A DNA stretch of 64,000 nt from Labrenzia sp. THAF82 (GCF_009363435.1 NZ_CP045354.1:4678501-4742500); one strand, 5' to 3'. Shown: positions 1 through 9,337, numbered from the stretch's first letter. Notes: generated by a model from the sequence alone, not told the origin. Translations and numbers: made by a program.

Positions 1-578
1 ATCTGCGCCTGAATGGTCACGTCGAGGGCTGTTGTCGGCTCATCCGCGATGATCAGATCCGGTTTGTTCAGGAAGGCAATGGCGATGGACACACGCTGGC
101 GCATGCCGCCTGACAGTTGGTGCGGATAAGCCCGGAGACGCTCTTCCGGCGAGGGAATACCAACCAGTCCAAGCGCGTCACGGCAGCGTTCCCATGCTTC
201 CTTCTTGGGCACGGTTTCATGTGCCAGGATCGCTTCCATCATTTGCGTATCGATGCGCAAGACCGGATTGAGCGTCATCATGGGATCCTGAAAGATCATT
301 GAAATCCGATTGCCGCGTATGGATTTGAGCGTCTCCTCGGGAGCGCCCGCGATATCCTCACCGTTGAACCTGATGGCGCCGTCAACGATCCGGCCAGGCT
401 GGTCAATCAGGCCGATGATGGAAAAGCCCGTAATCGACTTGCCAGAGCCCGATTCACCAACGAGACCCATGACCTCGCCTTTTCGCACCGAAAAATCGAC
501 GCCATCGACAGCCTTTACGACACCGGCATGGGTGAAGAAATGCGTCTTCAGACCGCTTACTTCTAGGACAGCCGTCAT
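1..578 (-). CDS. Peptide ABC transporter ATP-binding protein (DppD/OppD-like), 3' part missing
   Basis: Cytoplasmic ATPase that would power the two permeases encoded upstream. About 192 codons are present and the gene runs off the left edge of the window. The Walker A motif GESGSGKS lies at residues 41-48, the signature LSGGMRQR near 155, and the Walker B/D-loop [10 protein letters not shown] near 180. The extended Q-loop context [10 protein letters not shown] is typical of the oligopeptide/nickel subfamily. The ATG overlaps the stop of the upstream permease as ATGA, so the two are translationally coupled. A full protein would be about 330 residues with a C-terminal oligopeptide-transporter domain outside this window. 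A DppF-like second ATPase probably follows, which is inference. Confidence 0.93.
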   Translation of the reverse strand, partial: MTAVLEVSGLKTHFFTHAGVVKAVDGVDFSVRKGEVMGLVGESGSGKSITGFSIIGLIDQPGRIVDGAIRFNGEDIAGAPEETLKSIRGNRISMIFQDPMMTLNPVLRIDTQMMEAILAHETVPKKEAWERCRDALGLVGIPSPEERLRAYPHQLSGGMRQRVSIAIAFLNKPDLIIADEPTTALDVTIQAQ

Positions 579-1492
579 TTCTTCATCCTCGGATTGAGAA
601 CGTCGCGCAGCTGGTCGCCGACGAGGTTGATCGATGCAACGGTCAAGAGCAGCGCGATGCCGGGAAAAACGGAAATCCAGTACCGGCCAGACAACATGTA
701 CTCAAAGCCGTTGGCGATCAGTACGCCAAGCGATGGCTCGGTTTGCGGCAGTCCAACACCAAGAAAAGAGAGGGTTGCCTCAAGAGAAACGGCATGTGCG
801 GTCTGTACCGTGCCGACCACGATCAGCGGAGCAAGACAATTGGGCAAAATGTGCCTGAAGACAACGCGCATCCTGGAAAGGCCAAGGCATTGCGCCGCTT
901 CAACATATTCCTTGCCGCGTTCCACCAGTGCCGTCGCCCGGACGGTTCGCGCGTAATAGGCCCATTGCGCAACCACGAGCGCGAGGATGATCTTGTCGAC
1001 GCCTTTGCCGAGCGCGGCGACCAGCATCAGAGCAACCAGGGAGGCGGGGAAAGACAGTTGCAAGTCCACCACTCTCATGATGATTGCTTCCATCCGGCCG
1101 CCGGAATAGGCAGCGATCAGTCCAACCGCCATACCAATAAAAAGAGCAATCACGCCTGAGGCCAAGCCGACCGAAATTGAGATCCGCAGGCCATACAGGA
1201 TCGCCGAATAGAGATCTCTTCCAGCACCATCCGAGCCAAGCCACATGGTGTAACCGGCAAAGGCTTCAGAACCTGGCGGTAGTCGTCCATCCAGGACATC
1301 GACCTGCCCCAGGTCATAGGGGTTTTGGGGTGTTATCCAAGGTGCTAGCACCGCCAGGAGAATAATTACCATCAGGATAACAAACGCCGTTGCCGCAATG
1401 CGGCTTTCGAAGAACTCGGCCCTGAACCGCTGAAACGGCGTTTCGACCTTGGCCGTTACCTGCCCTGAAGTCTGGATCGTTGTATCGGTCAT
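575..1492 (-). CDS. Peptide ABC transporter permease (DppC/OppC-like)
   Basis: Inner-membrane subunit of the dipeptide/oligopeptide transporter, 305 residues, the normal size. A cytosolic N-terminus of about 30 residues precedes the first membrane segment (AFVILMVIILLAVLAPWI). A periplasmic stretch with GSDGAGRDLYS follows, typical of DppC, then five more hydrophobic segments. The EAA coupling loop is EYVEAAQCLGLSRMRVVFRH, which would contact the ATPase. The gene overlaps both neighbours by 4 nt (ATGA), so permeases and ATPase belong to one transcript. Substrate cannot be read from the sequence; dipeptide or oligopeptide is the family default. Confidence 0.94.
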   Translation of the reverse strand: MTDTTIQTSGQVTAKVETPFQRFRAEFFESRIAATAFVILMVIILLAVLAPWITPQNPYDLGQVDVLDGRLPPGSEAFAGYTMWLGSDGAGRDLYSAILYGLRISISVGLASGVIALFIGMAVGLIAAYSGGRMEAIIMRVVDLQLSFPASLVALMLVAALGKGVDKIILALVVAQWAYYARTVRATALVERGKEYVEAAQCLGLSRMRVVFRHILPNCLAPLIVVGTVQTAHAVSLEATLSFLGVGLPQTEPSLGVLIANGFEYMLSGRYWISVFPGIALLLTVASINLVGDQLRDVLNPRMKK

Positions 1493-2466
1493 GCGCCCTG
1501 ATCCTGTAGGCGGACCCTCGGGTCCAGAATGGAATAGAGAATGTCAACGACCAGATTGATCAGGACAAAGAACAGAACCATGATCATCAGGTAGGCCACG
1601 ACCACAGGGCGATCGAGTTGCAGGATTGCGTCGATCAGCAACTTGCCCATGCCTGGCCAGGCGAAAATCGTCTCCGTCACGACCGAGAACCCGATCAGAC
1701 TGCCGAATTCCAGCCCCATCACGGTCACCACCGGGATCATGATGTTTTTCATCACATGCACGAAAATGATGCGACTGGTCGATACGCCCTTGGCGCGGGC
1801 ATATTTGACGTAGTCCTGGCCCATCGCCTCGCGGACCCCTGCCCGCGTCAGCCGGATTGCCAGGGAAATCTTCAAGAGCGACAAGTTAAGGGCCGGCAGA
1901 AAGATGTGTCGGATCCCGTCCCAAGTGGCCAGACTTGTCTGAATTCCAAAAATCGATGCCGTGTCGCCGCGGCCCGTTGAAGGCAGCCACCCAAGTTCGA
2001 CGGCAAACAGAAGTATCAGCATCAGGCCAACCCAGAAGGTCGGTAACGAGAAGCCGAGAATGGACCCGGCCATGATGCCTTTTGACACCGGGTTGTCGGG
2101 ATAAAGTCCGGAGAAGAGACCCAGCGGAATGCCGAGGACGATCGATAGAAACAGCGCGCTGAATGCCAGCTCCAGCGTTGCCGGCATGTGGTGAAGGATC
2201 AGTTTTAAAGCCGGTTCACCGAAGACGAAGGAATCTCCGAGATTGCCCTGAGCTGCACCTTTCAGAAAAAGGAAGTACTGCTCCCAAATCGGACGATCGA
2301 GCCCCAGTCGGCGGATAGCTGCTTCAATATCTGCCTGATCCGCATCAGGACTGACGAACATATAGACCGGGTCGCCGACGATATTCACGCCGAAAAAGAC
2401 GATCACGGACATGAGAAAGACGACAAAGAACGCCTGCATCAACCGACGGATGACGAATACAGTCAT
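1489..2466 (-). CDS. Peptide ABC transporter permease (DppB/OppB-like)
   Basis: Inner-membrane partner of the DppC-like permease, 325 residues. The first membrane helix is at about residues 7-30, followed by the periplasmic region with the family motif DRPIWEQYFLFLKGAAQGNLG. The EAA loop is DYVKYARAKGVSTSRIIFVH. The C-terminus ends LDPRVRLQDQ, as usual in DppB. It starts 60 nt downstream of the binding-protein gene, across a small hairpin, and its stop overlaps the next ATG. This is part of the same operon as the binding protein. Confidence 0.94.
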   Translation of the reverse strand: MTVFVIRRLMQAFFVVFLMSVIVFFGVNIVGDPVYMFVSPDADQADIEAAIRRLGLDRPIWEQYFLFLKGAAQGNLGDSFVFGEPALKLILHHMPATLELAFSALFLSIVLGIPLGLFSGLYPDNPVSKGIMAGSILGFSLPTFWVGLMLILLFAVELGWLPSTGRGDTASIFGIQTSLATWDGIRHIFLPALNLSLLKISLAIRLTRAGVREAMGQDYVKYARAKGVSTSRIIFVHVMKNIMIPVVTVMGLEFGSLIGFSVVTETIFAWPGMGKLLIDAILQLDRPVVVAYLMIMVLFFVLINLVVDILYSILDPRVRLQDQGA

Positions 2467-2491
2467 GGGGATTTCCCGACTTAAGGAAGGC

Positions 2492-2517
2492 CCGGGCCAC
2501 TACAGGTAGCGGCCCGG
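2492..2517. promoter_or_regulatory. Intercistronic hairpin between binding protein and permease
   Basis: CCGGGCC at 2492-2498 pairs with GGCCCGG at 2511-2517, and the stem can extend inward past one mismatch. It sits between the stop of the binding-protein gene (2527) and the permease start (2466). There is no U-run, so it is unlikely to terminate fully. Such hairpins commonly protect the binding-protein mRNA, giving more binding protein than permease; that role is inferred. Confidence 0.4.
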
Positions 2518-2526
2518 AAGGATCGA

Positions 2527-4110
2527 CTATTCCTTCACGACACCCGTTGCGAGGGTGTATTCGTCGGTCCGCGGAATGTACTTCAAGCCCTTCTTGGCCG
2601 CCCAGGTATTGACCTGGAAATGCGTCGGGATGATCGCAACATCCTCAATGGCCATTTCGGTGGATTTGGCCAACAGGTCCTGACGCTTCTCGTCGTCCAC
2701 GGTGCTCAGAGCTTCCTCGATCAGCGCATCGATCTCCGCATTGGAGTGCCGACCACGATTAGAAGACCCGAAACCCTTATCCTTGTCATAGGTGTGGATG
2801 AGAGACTTGAGCGGCGAAGACGCTTCACCCGACCCAGCACCCCATCCAACGAGGATGAAGCTGAACTCGGGCAGTCCGTCCGGGCTGCCGCGAGAAGCGC
2901 GCCCGAAATAGACAGAACGCGGCATTGTCTCAACCGCTGTCTTGATGCCAATTCTTGTCAGCATCTGGCCAATTGCCTCGGCGATCTTGGCATCGTTGAT
3001 GTAGCGATCATTCGGGCCGTGGATGGTCATCTGGAAACCGTCACCATACCCGGCTTCCGCCAGCAAAGCCTTCGCCCCTTCAGGATCGTATGCAACAGGT
3101 TGCAGTTTGTCCGAGACGCCGAAAAAGCCTTCCGGCAGCAGCTGCCCGGCAGGCAGCGCCACGCCTTCCATCACGCGTTCCACGATGGCATCACGGTTGA
3201 TTGCCTTCGAGATTGCCAGTCGAACGCGCTGATCCATGAGCGGGTTCTTGATAGCGCCGCCATCATTGTTCTTGACGAAGGGAGAGTCCTCGCGGAACTG
3301 ATCCATATGCAAGTAGATGACGCGGTTTGAAACGCCCTGACTCAATTGAATGTCGTCTTTTGACTCAAGCGTTTTGATGTCCGTTGTCGGAACACCCGCT
3401 ATCATGTCCACATCGCCGGCCAACAACGCCGCGACACGGCTCGGTCCGGACTTGATCGGACGGAATTCCACTTCGCTCCACACTGGAGCATCGCCCCAAT
3501 AGTCCTCATTGCGAACAAGTGTGATGCTTTCGCCGGGCTTATAATTCGAGAACTTGAAAGGACCGGTTCCGACAGCTGCGGTGCCAGCATTAAAATCTTC
3601 CGTTGCAGCCCCGCATCCGGCACTGTCGGAAATGACCGGAATGGTCGAAATATCGTTTGCCATCAGCGGGTAAGGCGCTTCAGTGATGGCATGTACCGTG
3701 TAATCGTCGATCTTCTTGAAGGTCTTGCCTTTCAAGTACGTTCCATAACCGGACGGCGAATTCGGCACCTCTGGTGCTCGTTCCATGGTGCAAATGACAT
3801 CGTCAGCATTGAAGTCACTGCCGTCATGGAATTTGACGCCTTCGCGCAGTTTGAATTCCCAGGTCAGATCGTCAATCGGCTTCCAGGAGACAGCGAGGCC
3901 CGGCGACAGGCGCTGCTTCTCGTCCTGTGCGATCAGGCGATCGAACAGGTGAACCGACATTGCGTTGTTCGGTCCCAAGTTGTGAAAATGAGGATCCATA
4001 GACGTTGGTTCGGACGCTAGGCCAATGGTGAGCTTCTCTGCGAAAGCCGCTCCGGTAAACAACGCCAGAGCGCTTACTGTAGCCGCAGCCGCGGCTGTAA
4101 GTTTTATCAT
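2527..4110 (-). CDS. Peptide ABC transporter substrate-binding protein (SBP family 5)
   Basis: Periplasmic solute-binding protein, 527 residues, family 5 (DppA/OppA). The signal peptide is residues 1-24, with cleavage expected after AFA. The conserved family opening LTIGLASEPTSMDPHFHN and the segment GTGPFKFSNYKPGESITLVRNEDYWG are present. The C-terminus lacks His- or Cys-rich features, so nickel or haem uptake is less likely than peptides. It is the first gene of the transporter operon, divergent from a LysR regulator. Neighbouring peptidase-like hydrolases suggest a peptide or amide ligand. Confidence 0.94.
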   Translation of the reverse strand: MIKLTAAAAATVSALALFTGAAFAEKLTIGLASEPTSMDPHFHNLGPNNAMSVHLFDRLIAQDEKQRLSPGLAVSWKPIDDLTWEFKLREGVKFHDGSDFNADDVICTMERAPEVPNSPSGYGTYLKGKTFKKIDDYTVHAITEAPYPLMANDISTIPVISDSAGCGAATEDFNAGTAAVGTGPFKFSNYKPGESITLVRNEDYWGDAPVWSEVEFRPIKSGPSRVAALLAGDVDMIAGVPTTDIKTLESKDDIQLSQGVSNRVIYLHMDQFREDSPFVKNNDGGAIKNPLMDQRVRLAISKAINRDAIVERVMEGVALPAGQLLPEGFFGVSDKLQPVAYDPEGAKALLAEAGYGDGFQMTIHGPNDRYINDAKIAEAIGQMLTRIGIKTAVETMPRSVYFGRASRGSPDGLPEFSFILVGWGAGSGEASSPLKSLIHTYDKDKGFGSSNRGRHSNAEIDALIEEALSTVDDEKRQDLLAKSTEMAIEDVAIIPTHFQVNTWAAKKGLKYIPRTDEYTLATGVVKE

Positions 4111-4215
4111 GACTGTGTAACTCCCTCGGAAGGTGCGGTGTCCTTTTCCGGACTTTTTGCCGCACGATGAAAAGGATGTTAGCTTGCAGAAAATTCATTG
4201 CCAACAGTAAAGTTA

Positions 4216-4229
4216 ATGCATTTTTGCAT
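4216..4229. promoter_or_regulatory. Candidate LysR-type operator in divergent promoter
   Basis: An inverted repeat ATGCA-N4-TGCAT lies between the binding-protein gene (start 4110) and the LysR gene (start 4282). LysR regulators usually bind such dyads in the divergent promoter beside their own gene. Spacing (T-N10-A) is one base off the textbook T-N11-A. Assignment is inferred from position only. Confidence 0.4.
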
Positions 4230-4281
4230 AGGCCAATTCAACATAACCAACCACCCTCCTCACGTTGGAAACACGACAATC

Positions 4282-5193
4282 ATGGCAGAACACCGTCACA
4301 GACTGCGAGAAATGGAGGCGCTCAGAGCGCTTGTGACGACTGGGACAACAATCGGGGCCGCACGAAGACTGGGGGTCTCGCAGTCCTCCATCAGCCGCGC
4401 ATTGGGACAACTGGAACAGCGCGTTGGACGCAGCCTCTTTTTACGCAGCTCCGGCAAGATCGAACCGACGGCTGCTGCGCTCAGGCTGAATGAACAACTC
4501 GATCCGCTCTTTGAAACGCTCGCTCTGATCGAAGGCGCGGAGTGGGCAGCGGCGGACGAAGAACCTTTGCGCCTTATCGTACCGCCCACCTTGGCGCATA
4601 ATTTTGTCATCAAGCAGGTTGCAGCCTTTTTAAAGCAAAACCCGGGCAAGAGCCTTCAACTGGATATTCAAGCAACGGACGTGCTTGTCTCAGGCATCCT
4701 GGACCTGCGGTATGACCTTGGCCTGACCAGCGCCATGATCCAGCGTTCCGGTGTGACACTTGTGCCCTGGCGGCGGTCGCAGGTCGTGTGCGCCATGCCA
4801 ACCGGCCATCCTCTGGAACAGAAAGAGATCATCACCCCGTCCGACCTTGAAGACGTTGAACTCATCGAGTTCTTGAGGCGGCTCGGAACGCGGGCAATCA
4901 CAGAACAGGTCTTTGCCCGGGCGGGTGTTCGCCCGCGCACCGTTGCTGAAACTGCAACAAACATGGCAGCGCTTGAATTGGTCCGGGAAGGCCTTGGTGT
5001 CACGCTCCTCAATCCCTTTCCGGTATTGGCCGGGGGGATGGCGGATATCACGGTCAGGCCGTTCGACGCGCCAATCACCTACAACACCAGCTTCGTCTTG
5101 CCGACCGGGCGACAGCCCTCCGAGCTCGCCCAGCAATTTATGGAATATGTCAAAGTCACCACTCCGCCTGACGAATACTCGGAGACCGTTTAG
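4282..5193 (+). CDS. LysR family transcriptional regulator
   Basis: DNA-binding regulator of 303 residues from this start. The N-terminal winged helix has the helix-turn-helix IGAARRLGVSQSSISRALGQLE, followed by a co-inducer domain of the periplasmic-binding fold. The frame is open to 4198, but the ATG at 4282 places the helix-turn-helix at the usual distance from the N-terminus. It is divergent from the peptide transporter and convergent with the M81 hydrolase gene, whose stop overlaps this one by a few bases. It probably controls the transporter and perhaps the hydrolases; the effector is unknown. Confidence 0.9.
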   Translation: MAEHRHRLREMEALRALVTTGTTIGAARRLGVSQSSISRALGQLEQRVGRSLFLRSSGKIEPTAAALRLNEQLDPLFETLALIEGAEWAAADEEPLRLIVPPTLAHNFVIKQVAAFLKQNPGKSLQLDIQATDVLVSGILDLRYDLGLTSAMIQRSGVTLVPWRRSQVVCAMPTGHPLEQKEIITPSDLEDVELIEFLRRLGTRAITEQVFARAGVRPRTVAETATNMAALELVREGLGVTLLNPFPVLAGGMADITVRPFDAPITYNTSFVLPTGRQPSELAQQFMEYVKVTTPPDEYSETV

Positions 5194-6728
5194 CTTTGGT
5201 CGGCGCTCTCCCAATTTGTGTCCGGGTCCAATGGGAAACTCGGACGTGGAAGAAACTCAAAGGGCCAGCGCTCAAGCACCGGGCTGGTCAGGCCAGCGGT
5301 GTCGATTTCGAAAACCTGATCGGGTGCGAACCATTTCGCAAATCCGGCACGGAAATGTCCTCGGGACTTGACCACCACGCACTTGGCGCTGCCGACGTCC
5401 AACCCAAGCATATGGAAAAACACCGGGTCCGCCGTCTGTGTACGATCGGAAATGACAACAACGCGGATCCCGCCGAGATCGAGAGCTGCGCAAGGACCGA
5501 GATGAAGCCGGCGGCCCTTTGTCATGCCGCGTTCCCCCACAACATTGCCGTCATGCAAGGCAAGCACCTTGGCCGAAGCATCGAACGGCCTGTCCCATTT
5601 CTCCCAGACCTCAGCACCCGCGCTGCGGTTGAACCTCGCGGTAAAACTGGCACCAACGCCAACCGCATGAGCTTCATGGGCAAGGTCAGGGTCGAAAAAC
5701 GAACCATAAAGAACGCGATCGGCGCCGCTTTCCTTGAGCGCTTCAAGAAGCTCTGTCGTGCGCCCCGATCCACCGCCCCCTGGGTTGTCGCCGGCGTCCG
5801 AAAAGATCACCGGCAATTTTCCGGGACTGAGCGCAATCGCAGCAGCCTGTTGCACCGAAGTCAGAACGCGCGAGAAGCTTTCTCGTTGGTTCCAGGCGCG
5901 TTGCGCAATTTCCAGAGCCAGATCATCTGCGAGCTTCTGATCCTCTCGCGCTGTCACGACCACGCTCAAGCCGTTGTCCGGCGTGTCGGAGAATACAAAA
6001 TTGCCGAACACCGAGACATTGATAATCGCACTGCCCAGCTCTGCCTGTCTTTGCTGTCCGAAATTGATCAACTCACCGTAAGGAGCCTCGGCACTCAAGA
6101 GGGTCACGGAGGTCGGAACGATCGGTGGTTTTTGAAGCGCTGTCTTCGGCCTTCTTCCGCTTGCCAGGCAACGCCGCAACGAAAAGGCTGCTTCTTCTCC
6201 TCGTTCAATCATATCGACATGAGGATTTGTCCGGTAGCCAACGATCAGGTCGCAAGCGTCTGCCATCTTCGGCGAAATGTTTGCGTGAAGATCGAGCGTA
6301 CTGACAATGATCGGCTCTTGACCGACACGCGACCGGACACGCTCCATCAGCTCTCCATCGGGGTCGTGAAGATGTTCGGCGACCATAGCGCCGTGATTGC
6401 AAATGTAGACCGCATCGACTGGCCCCGCTTCGGTCAATTGAGCGATTACACTGTCGGATATTTTTTCAAACACCTCCCGTTCAACGGGCCCCGCCGGGTG
6501 ACTGGCTGCAAGCGTACAGGGCACCGGTTGCCAGGGACCCGTCGCATCCATGGCGCGGACAAATGCGGCGAACTCGGCAGCAAGCGCAGGAGTTTCCGAG
6601 CGGGCTTCTTCAAGCAGTTCTTCGCCAGCCATCCATGTCAGCGAACGAAAGTCTTCTTCCCTTGCCGGACGCGCGAAGCGGTTCGATTCCAAAATCATGC
6701 CCAGCAAAGCAACCTTGGGTGTGTGCAC
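5190..6728 (-). CDS. M81 family metallopeptidase / MlrC-like hydrolase
   Basis: A 512-residue protein of the MlrC (microcystinase C) family. It shows the N-terminal DUF1485-type domain (opening KVALLGMILESNRFA, later STLDLHANISPKMADACDLIVGYRTNPHVD) and the C-terminal MlrC domain with the glycine-rich DAGDNPGGGGSGRTTE segment. Family members are zinc hydrolases. Only a few are characterised, in microcystin degradation; most others have unknown amide or peptide substrates. It is divergent from the aspartoacylase-like gene (48 nt between starts) and convergent with lysR. Its presence with a peptide importer and two further hydrolases suggests catabolism of a modified peptide. Confidence 0.9.
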   Translation of the reverse strand: MHTPKVALLGMILESNRFARPAREEDFRSLTWMAGEELLEEARSETPALAAEFAAFVRAMDATGPWQPVPCTLAASHPAGPVEREVFEKISDSVIAQLTEAGPVDAVYICNHGAMVAEHLHDPDGELMERVRSRVGQEPIIVSTLDLHANISPKMADACDLIVGYRTNPHVDMIERGEEAAFSLRRCLASGRRPKTALQKPPIVPTSVTLLSAEAPYGELINFGQQRQAELGSAIINVSVFGNFVFSDTPDNGLSVVVTAREDQKLADDLALEIAQRAWNQRESFSRVLTSVQQAAAIALSPGKLPVIFSDAGDNPGGGGSGRTTELLEALKESGADRVLYGSFFDPDLAHEAHAVGVGASFTARFNRSAGAEVWEKWDRPFDASAKVLALHDGNVVGERGMTKGRRLHLGPCAALDLGGIRVVVISDRTQTADPVFFHMLGLDVGSAKCVVVKSRGHFRAGFAKWFAPDQVFEIDTAGLTSPVLERWPFEFLPRPSFPLDPDTNWESADQS

Positions 6729-6775
6729 CAGTGTCTCTCCTCACGCCTGTCTTAATGAAAAAGGAGCACGTTCCC

Positions 6776-7735
6776 GTGGCCGAAATCAACATTCCGAACG
6801 AATACCCAGTTGAACTCAAGGCTCCCGATCTTTCGCCATACAAGTCCGGAAATTCAGGTATCCCCTACATCTGGCGGTTTGACAGCGGCAAGGCCGGGGC
6901 AAATGTGATGATCAGCGCAATCGTTCATGGCAACGAGCCTTGCGGAGCGATTGCGCTCGACTGGTTACTGAAAAGAGACGTGAGGCCGGCGGCTGGCAGC
7001 CTGACCTTGGCCTTCATGAACATTGCTGCCTATGAGGCCTTCAACCCGGCAGACCCGAATGCAACAAGGTGGATTGACGAGGACTTCAACCGGGTCTGGG
7101 ATGTCGCGGTACTTGAAGGAGACCGAGAAAGTGTCGAATTGCGCAGAGCGCGGGAGGTTCGACCGGCGCTGACTGACATCGATTACCTCCTCGACATTCA
7201 CAGTATGCAGCATCTTGCGCCCCCGTTGATGATGTCGGGTCGCCAGAAACGCGCAAAGACGCTCGCAAGGAGCGTTGGCGTGCCGGAACGGGTCGTTGGT
7301 GATGCAGGCCATGCCGAAGGTCGTCGCATGCGTGACTATGGAGCCTTCGACGATCCTGATGCGGGAAATACAGCGCTTTTGATCGAATGCGGTCAGCATT
7401 GGCAGGCTTCGGCAGAGGATCTTGCAAAGGAGGCTGCTATCCGTTTTCTGGTTGCCACACGGACACTTGGCAAGGAAGCTTTAGCGGCATTTTCCAAACC
7501 GAGTGTCGCGCAATCCGCATTCACCGTTGTTGAGGCAATCACCATTCAAAACGAAGGATTCGTCTTTTCAAAACCGTTTTCAGGGGGAGAAGTTATCGCG
7601 CAGAAAGGAACATTGATCGGATATGATGGGACAACTCCCGTTCGAACGCCTGAAGACGATCTCATGCTCGTGATGCCTTCCAAGCGCCTCTGGCGCGGAC
7701 AGACGGCAGTAAGACTGGCAAGGCGTGATACCTGA
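6776..7735 (+). CDS. Succinylglutamate desuccinylase/aspartoacylase-family zinc hydrolase
   Basis: A 319-residue AstE/AspA-fold carboxypeptidase-like hydrolase that would cleave an N-acyl amino acid or similar amide. Zinc ligands are visible as H51 and E54 in IVHGNEPCG and H142 in LLDIHSMQHL. DFNRVW near 103 matches the substrate-binding DxNR segment of the family. The GTG at 6776 is chosen because AAGGAG lies 9 nt upstream. An in-frame ATG at 6755 overlaps that site, and a longer open frame reaching 6563 overlaps the M81 gene. It is followed after 29 nt by the M20 peptidase, probably co-transcribed. Confidence 0.88.
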   Translation: MAEINIPNEYPVELKAPDLSPYKSGNSGIPYIWRFDSGKAGANVMISAIVHGNEPCGAIALDWLLKRDVRPAAGSLTLAFMNIAAYEAFNPADPNATRWIDEDFNRVWDVAVLEGDRESVELRRAREVRPALTDIDYLLDIHSMQHLAPPLMMSGRQKRAKTLARSVGVPERVVGDAGHAEGRRMRDYGAFDDPDAGNTALLIECGQHWQASAEDLAKEAAIRFLVATRTLGKEALAAFSKPSVAQSAFTVVEAITIQNEGFVFSKPFSGGEVIAQKGTLIGYDGTTPVRTPEDDLMLVMPSKRLWRGQTAVRLARRDT

Positions 7736-7764
7736 CAAGATTTTTTAACTGAGGGAGGTCGCAA

Positions 7765-9168
7765 ATGGCGACGCGCGAGGCGGCGATCAAGGCTGTATCC
7801 AACTATTTCGACACAGGTGAATTTCTGGCCGAACTGGCCGAAAGGGTGGCGGTGCGAACATCGAGCAGGGAACTCGAGCACCAAAAGGAGCTGACACGAT
7901 ATTTGGATGACCTGATGCGGGCCCGCTTTGAGGCGATGGGATTTTCGGTCGAGATTTATCCCAATGAAATGCTTGAGCGCGCGCCGTTTTTGGTGGCAAA
8001 ACGCATTGAGGACCCTGCCCTGCCCACACTGTTTTGCTACGGACATGGTGACACAGTGCCCGGTGAAGACGGATGCTGGAGCGAAGGGCGTGACCCCTGG
8101 GCCCTGACGGTCGCCCAAACGCCATCCGGTGAACGGTGGTTCGGTCGTGGAACAGCGGACAACAAGTCCCAACATGCCATCAACATGGAAGCCATGCGCC
8201 ACGTTCTCGAAACACGTGGCAAACTTGGATACAACGTCACCTTTCTGATCGAGACGGCGGAGGAAATGGGGTCTCCGGGCCTTGAAGAGTTCTGTCGAGA
8301 AAACCGCGACCTGCTGGCAGCCGATCTGCTGATCGCCTCCGATGGCCCTCGTTTTTCAACGGACGGACCGGACATCAAGCTCGGCACCCGGGGAGGTCTG
8401 AACCTTCGCTTCAGACTGGAGTATCGCGACGGCGGACACCACTCCGGCAATTGGGGTGGTTTGCTTGCCAATCCCGCAATCGTGCTCATGCATGCTCTCA
8501 CCTCTCTTGTGAGCCGAACAGGTGAAATCCTTCATCCCGGTTTGAAGCCGGATGAAATCAAGCCATCAGTCCGCGCTGCTTTGGCCAATGTGACGGTTAC
8601 TTCCGGACCCGACGATCCTGAAATCGATCCCTGGTGGGGTGAATCCGGGCTGAGCGGAGCGGAAAAGGTGTTCGGTTGGAACACCTTTGAGGTGTTGTCC
8701 TTCATCACCGGCGATCCTGTGAAAACTCAGAATGCCGTGCCACCCTTCGCGGAAGCCATCTGTCAGATACGCTTCGTGGTCGATACAGATCCCGATACTT
8801 TCCTTCCACTGATCCGCGAGCATCTGAAAGCGCAAGGATTTGACGGGATCACCGTTGAACCGGCCCGCATGTCGATGCTGCGCGCATCTCGACTGGATCC
8901 TGAGCACCCGGCAGTGGCTTGGGCCGTCACTTCAATTGAACAGACAACAGAAAAACCGGTTACAGTCATCCCAAACGCGGGCGGCTCCCTGCCGAACGAT
9001 ATTTTCCTCAACATCATCGGCATGCCCACGATCTGGGTTCCGCACAGCTACACAGGCTGCTCCCAACATGCCCCCGATGAGCATGTGCTGCCGCATTTGA
9101 TGAAAGAAGGCCTGCAGATGATGACAGGGCTGTTCTGGGATCTCGGCGACGGATTTCCCGAAGGCTGA
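7765..9168 (+). CDS. M20 family metallopeptidase (ArgE/DapE/CPG2-like)
   Basis: A 467-residue di-zinc amidohydrolase or exopeptidase. Metal ligands and catalytic residues are visible: H94 and D96 in GHGDTVPG, the bridging D132 in GRGTADNKSQ, and the catalytic pair E166-E167 in ETAEEMGSPG. The dimerisation-domain HSGNWGG and a late histidine in CSQHAPDEHVL complete the site. The start has a strong GGGAGG ribosome site. No signal peptide is seen, so it is cytoplasmic. With the importer and the other hydrolases it would finish breakdown of an imported peptide or N-acyl amino acid; the substrate is unknown. Confidence 0.93.
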   Translation: MATREAAIKAVSNYFDTGEFLAELAERVAVRTSSRELEHQKELTRYLDDLMRARFEAMGFSVEIYPNEMLERAPFLVAKRIEDPALPTLFCYGHGDTVPGEDGCWSEGRDPWALTVAQTPSGERWFGRGTADNKSQHAINMEAMRHVLETRGKLGYNVTFLIETAEEMGSPGLEEFCRENRDLLAADLLIASDGPRFSTDGPDIKLGTRGGLNLRFRLEYRDGGHHSGNWGGLLANPAIVLMHALTSLVSRTGEILHPGLKPDEIKPSVRAALANVTVTSGPDDPEIDPWWGESGLSGAEKVFGWNTFEVLSFITGDPVKTQNAVPPFAEAICQIRFVVDTDPDTFLPLIREHLKAQGFDGITVEPARMSMLRASRLDPEHPAVAWAVTSIEQTTEKPVTVIPNAGGSLPNDIFLNIIGMPTIWVPHSYTGCSQHAPDEHVLPHLMKEGLQMMTGLFWDLGDGFPEG

Positions 9169-9220
9169 GGCCACACATAAAGGGATCCTTCAGCGCGCGC
9201 ACTTCAAGACTTGGATCTCG

Positions 9221-9249
9221 AAAATGAGGGCAATTTAGGCCCTCACTTT
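9221..9249. terminator. Hairpin downstream of the M20 gene
   Basis: AAAATGAGGGC and GCCCTCACTTT form an 11-bp stem with one mismatch around a 7-nt loop, 53 nt past the M20 stop. The trailing TTT is short, so termination strength is uncertain. Confidence 0.45.
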
Positions 9250-9323
9250 CGCGCGCCGAATCGCCACCCCCAAAAATTGCAACAGCGAATTGATACACCT
9301 CAATGCCGATGCGCTCAATTTTT

Positions 9324-9337
9324 GTGTAACTAGTTAC
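9324..9337. promoter_or_regulatory. Perfect 14-bp palindrome upstream of the molybdoenzyme gene
   Basis: TGTAACTAGTTACA is a perfect palindrome 136 nt upstream of the molybdoenzyme start, within the roughly 300-nt gap 9169-9472. It is a candidate operator for a dimeric repressor of unknown family. Apart from this site and the hairpin at 9221-9249, nothing else was recognised in this gap. Confidence 0.4.

Noticed and set aside
5196..6755. Long open frame on the plus strand opposite the M81 hydrolase gene
   Set aside because: Exact antisense of a clear MlrC-family gene, with no ribosome site and a composition typical of antisense frames in GC-rich DNA.
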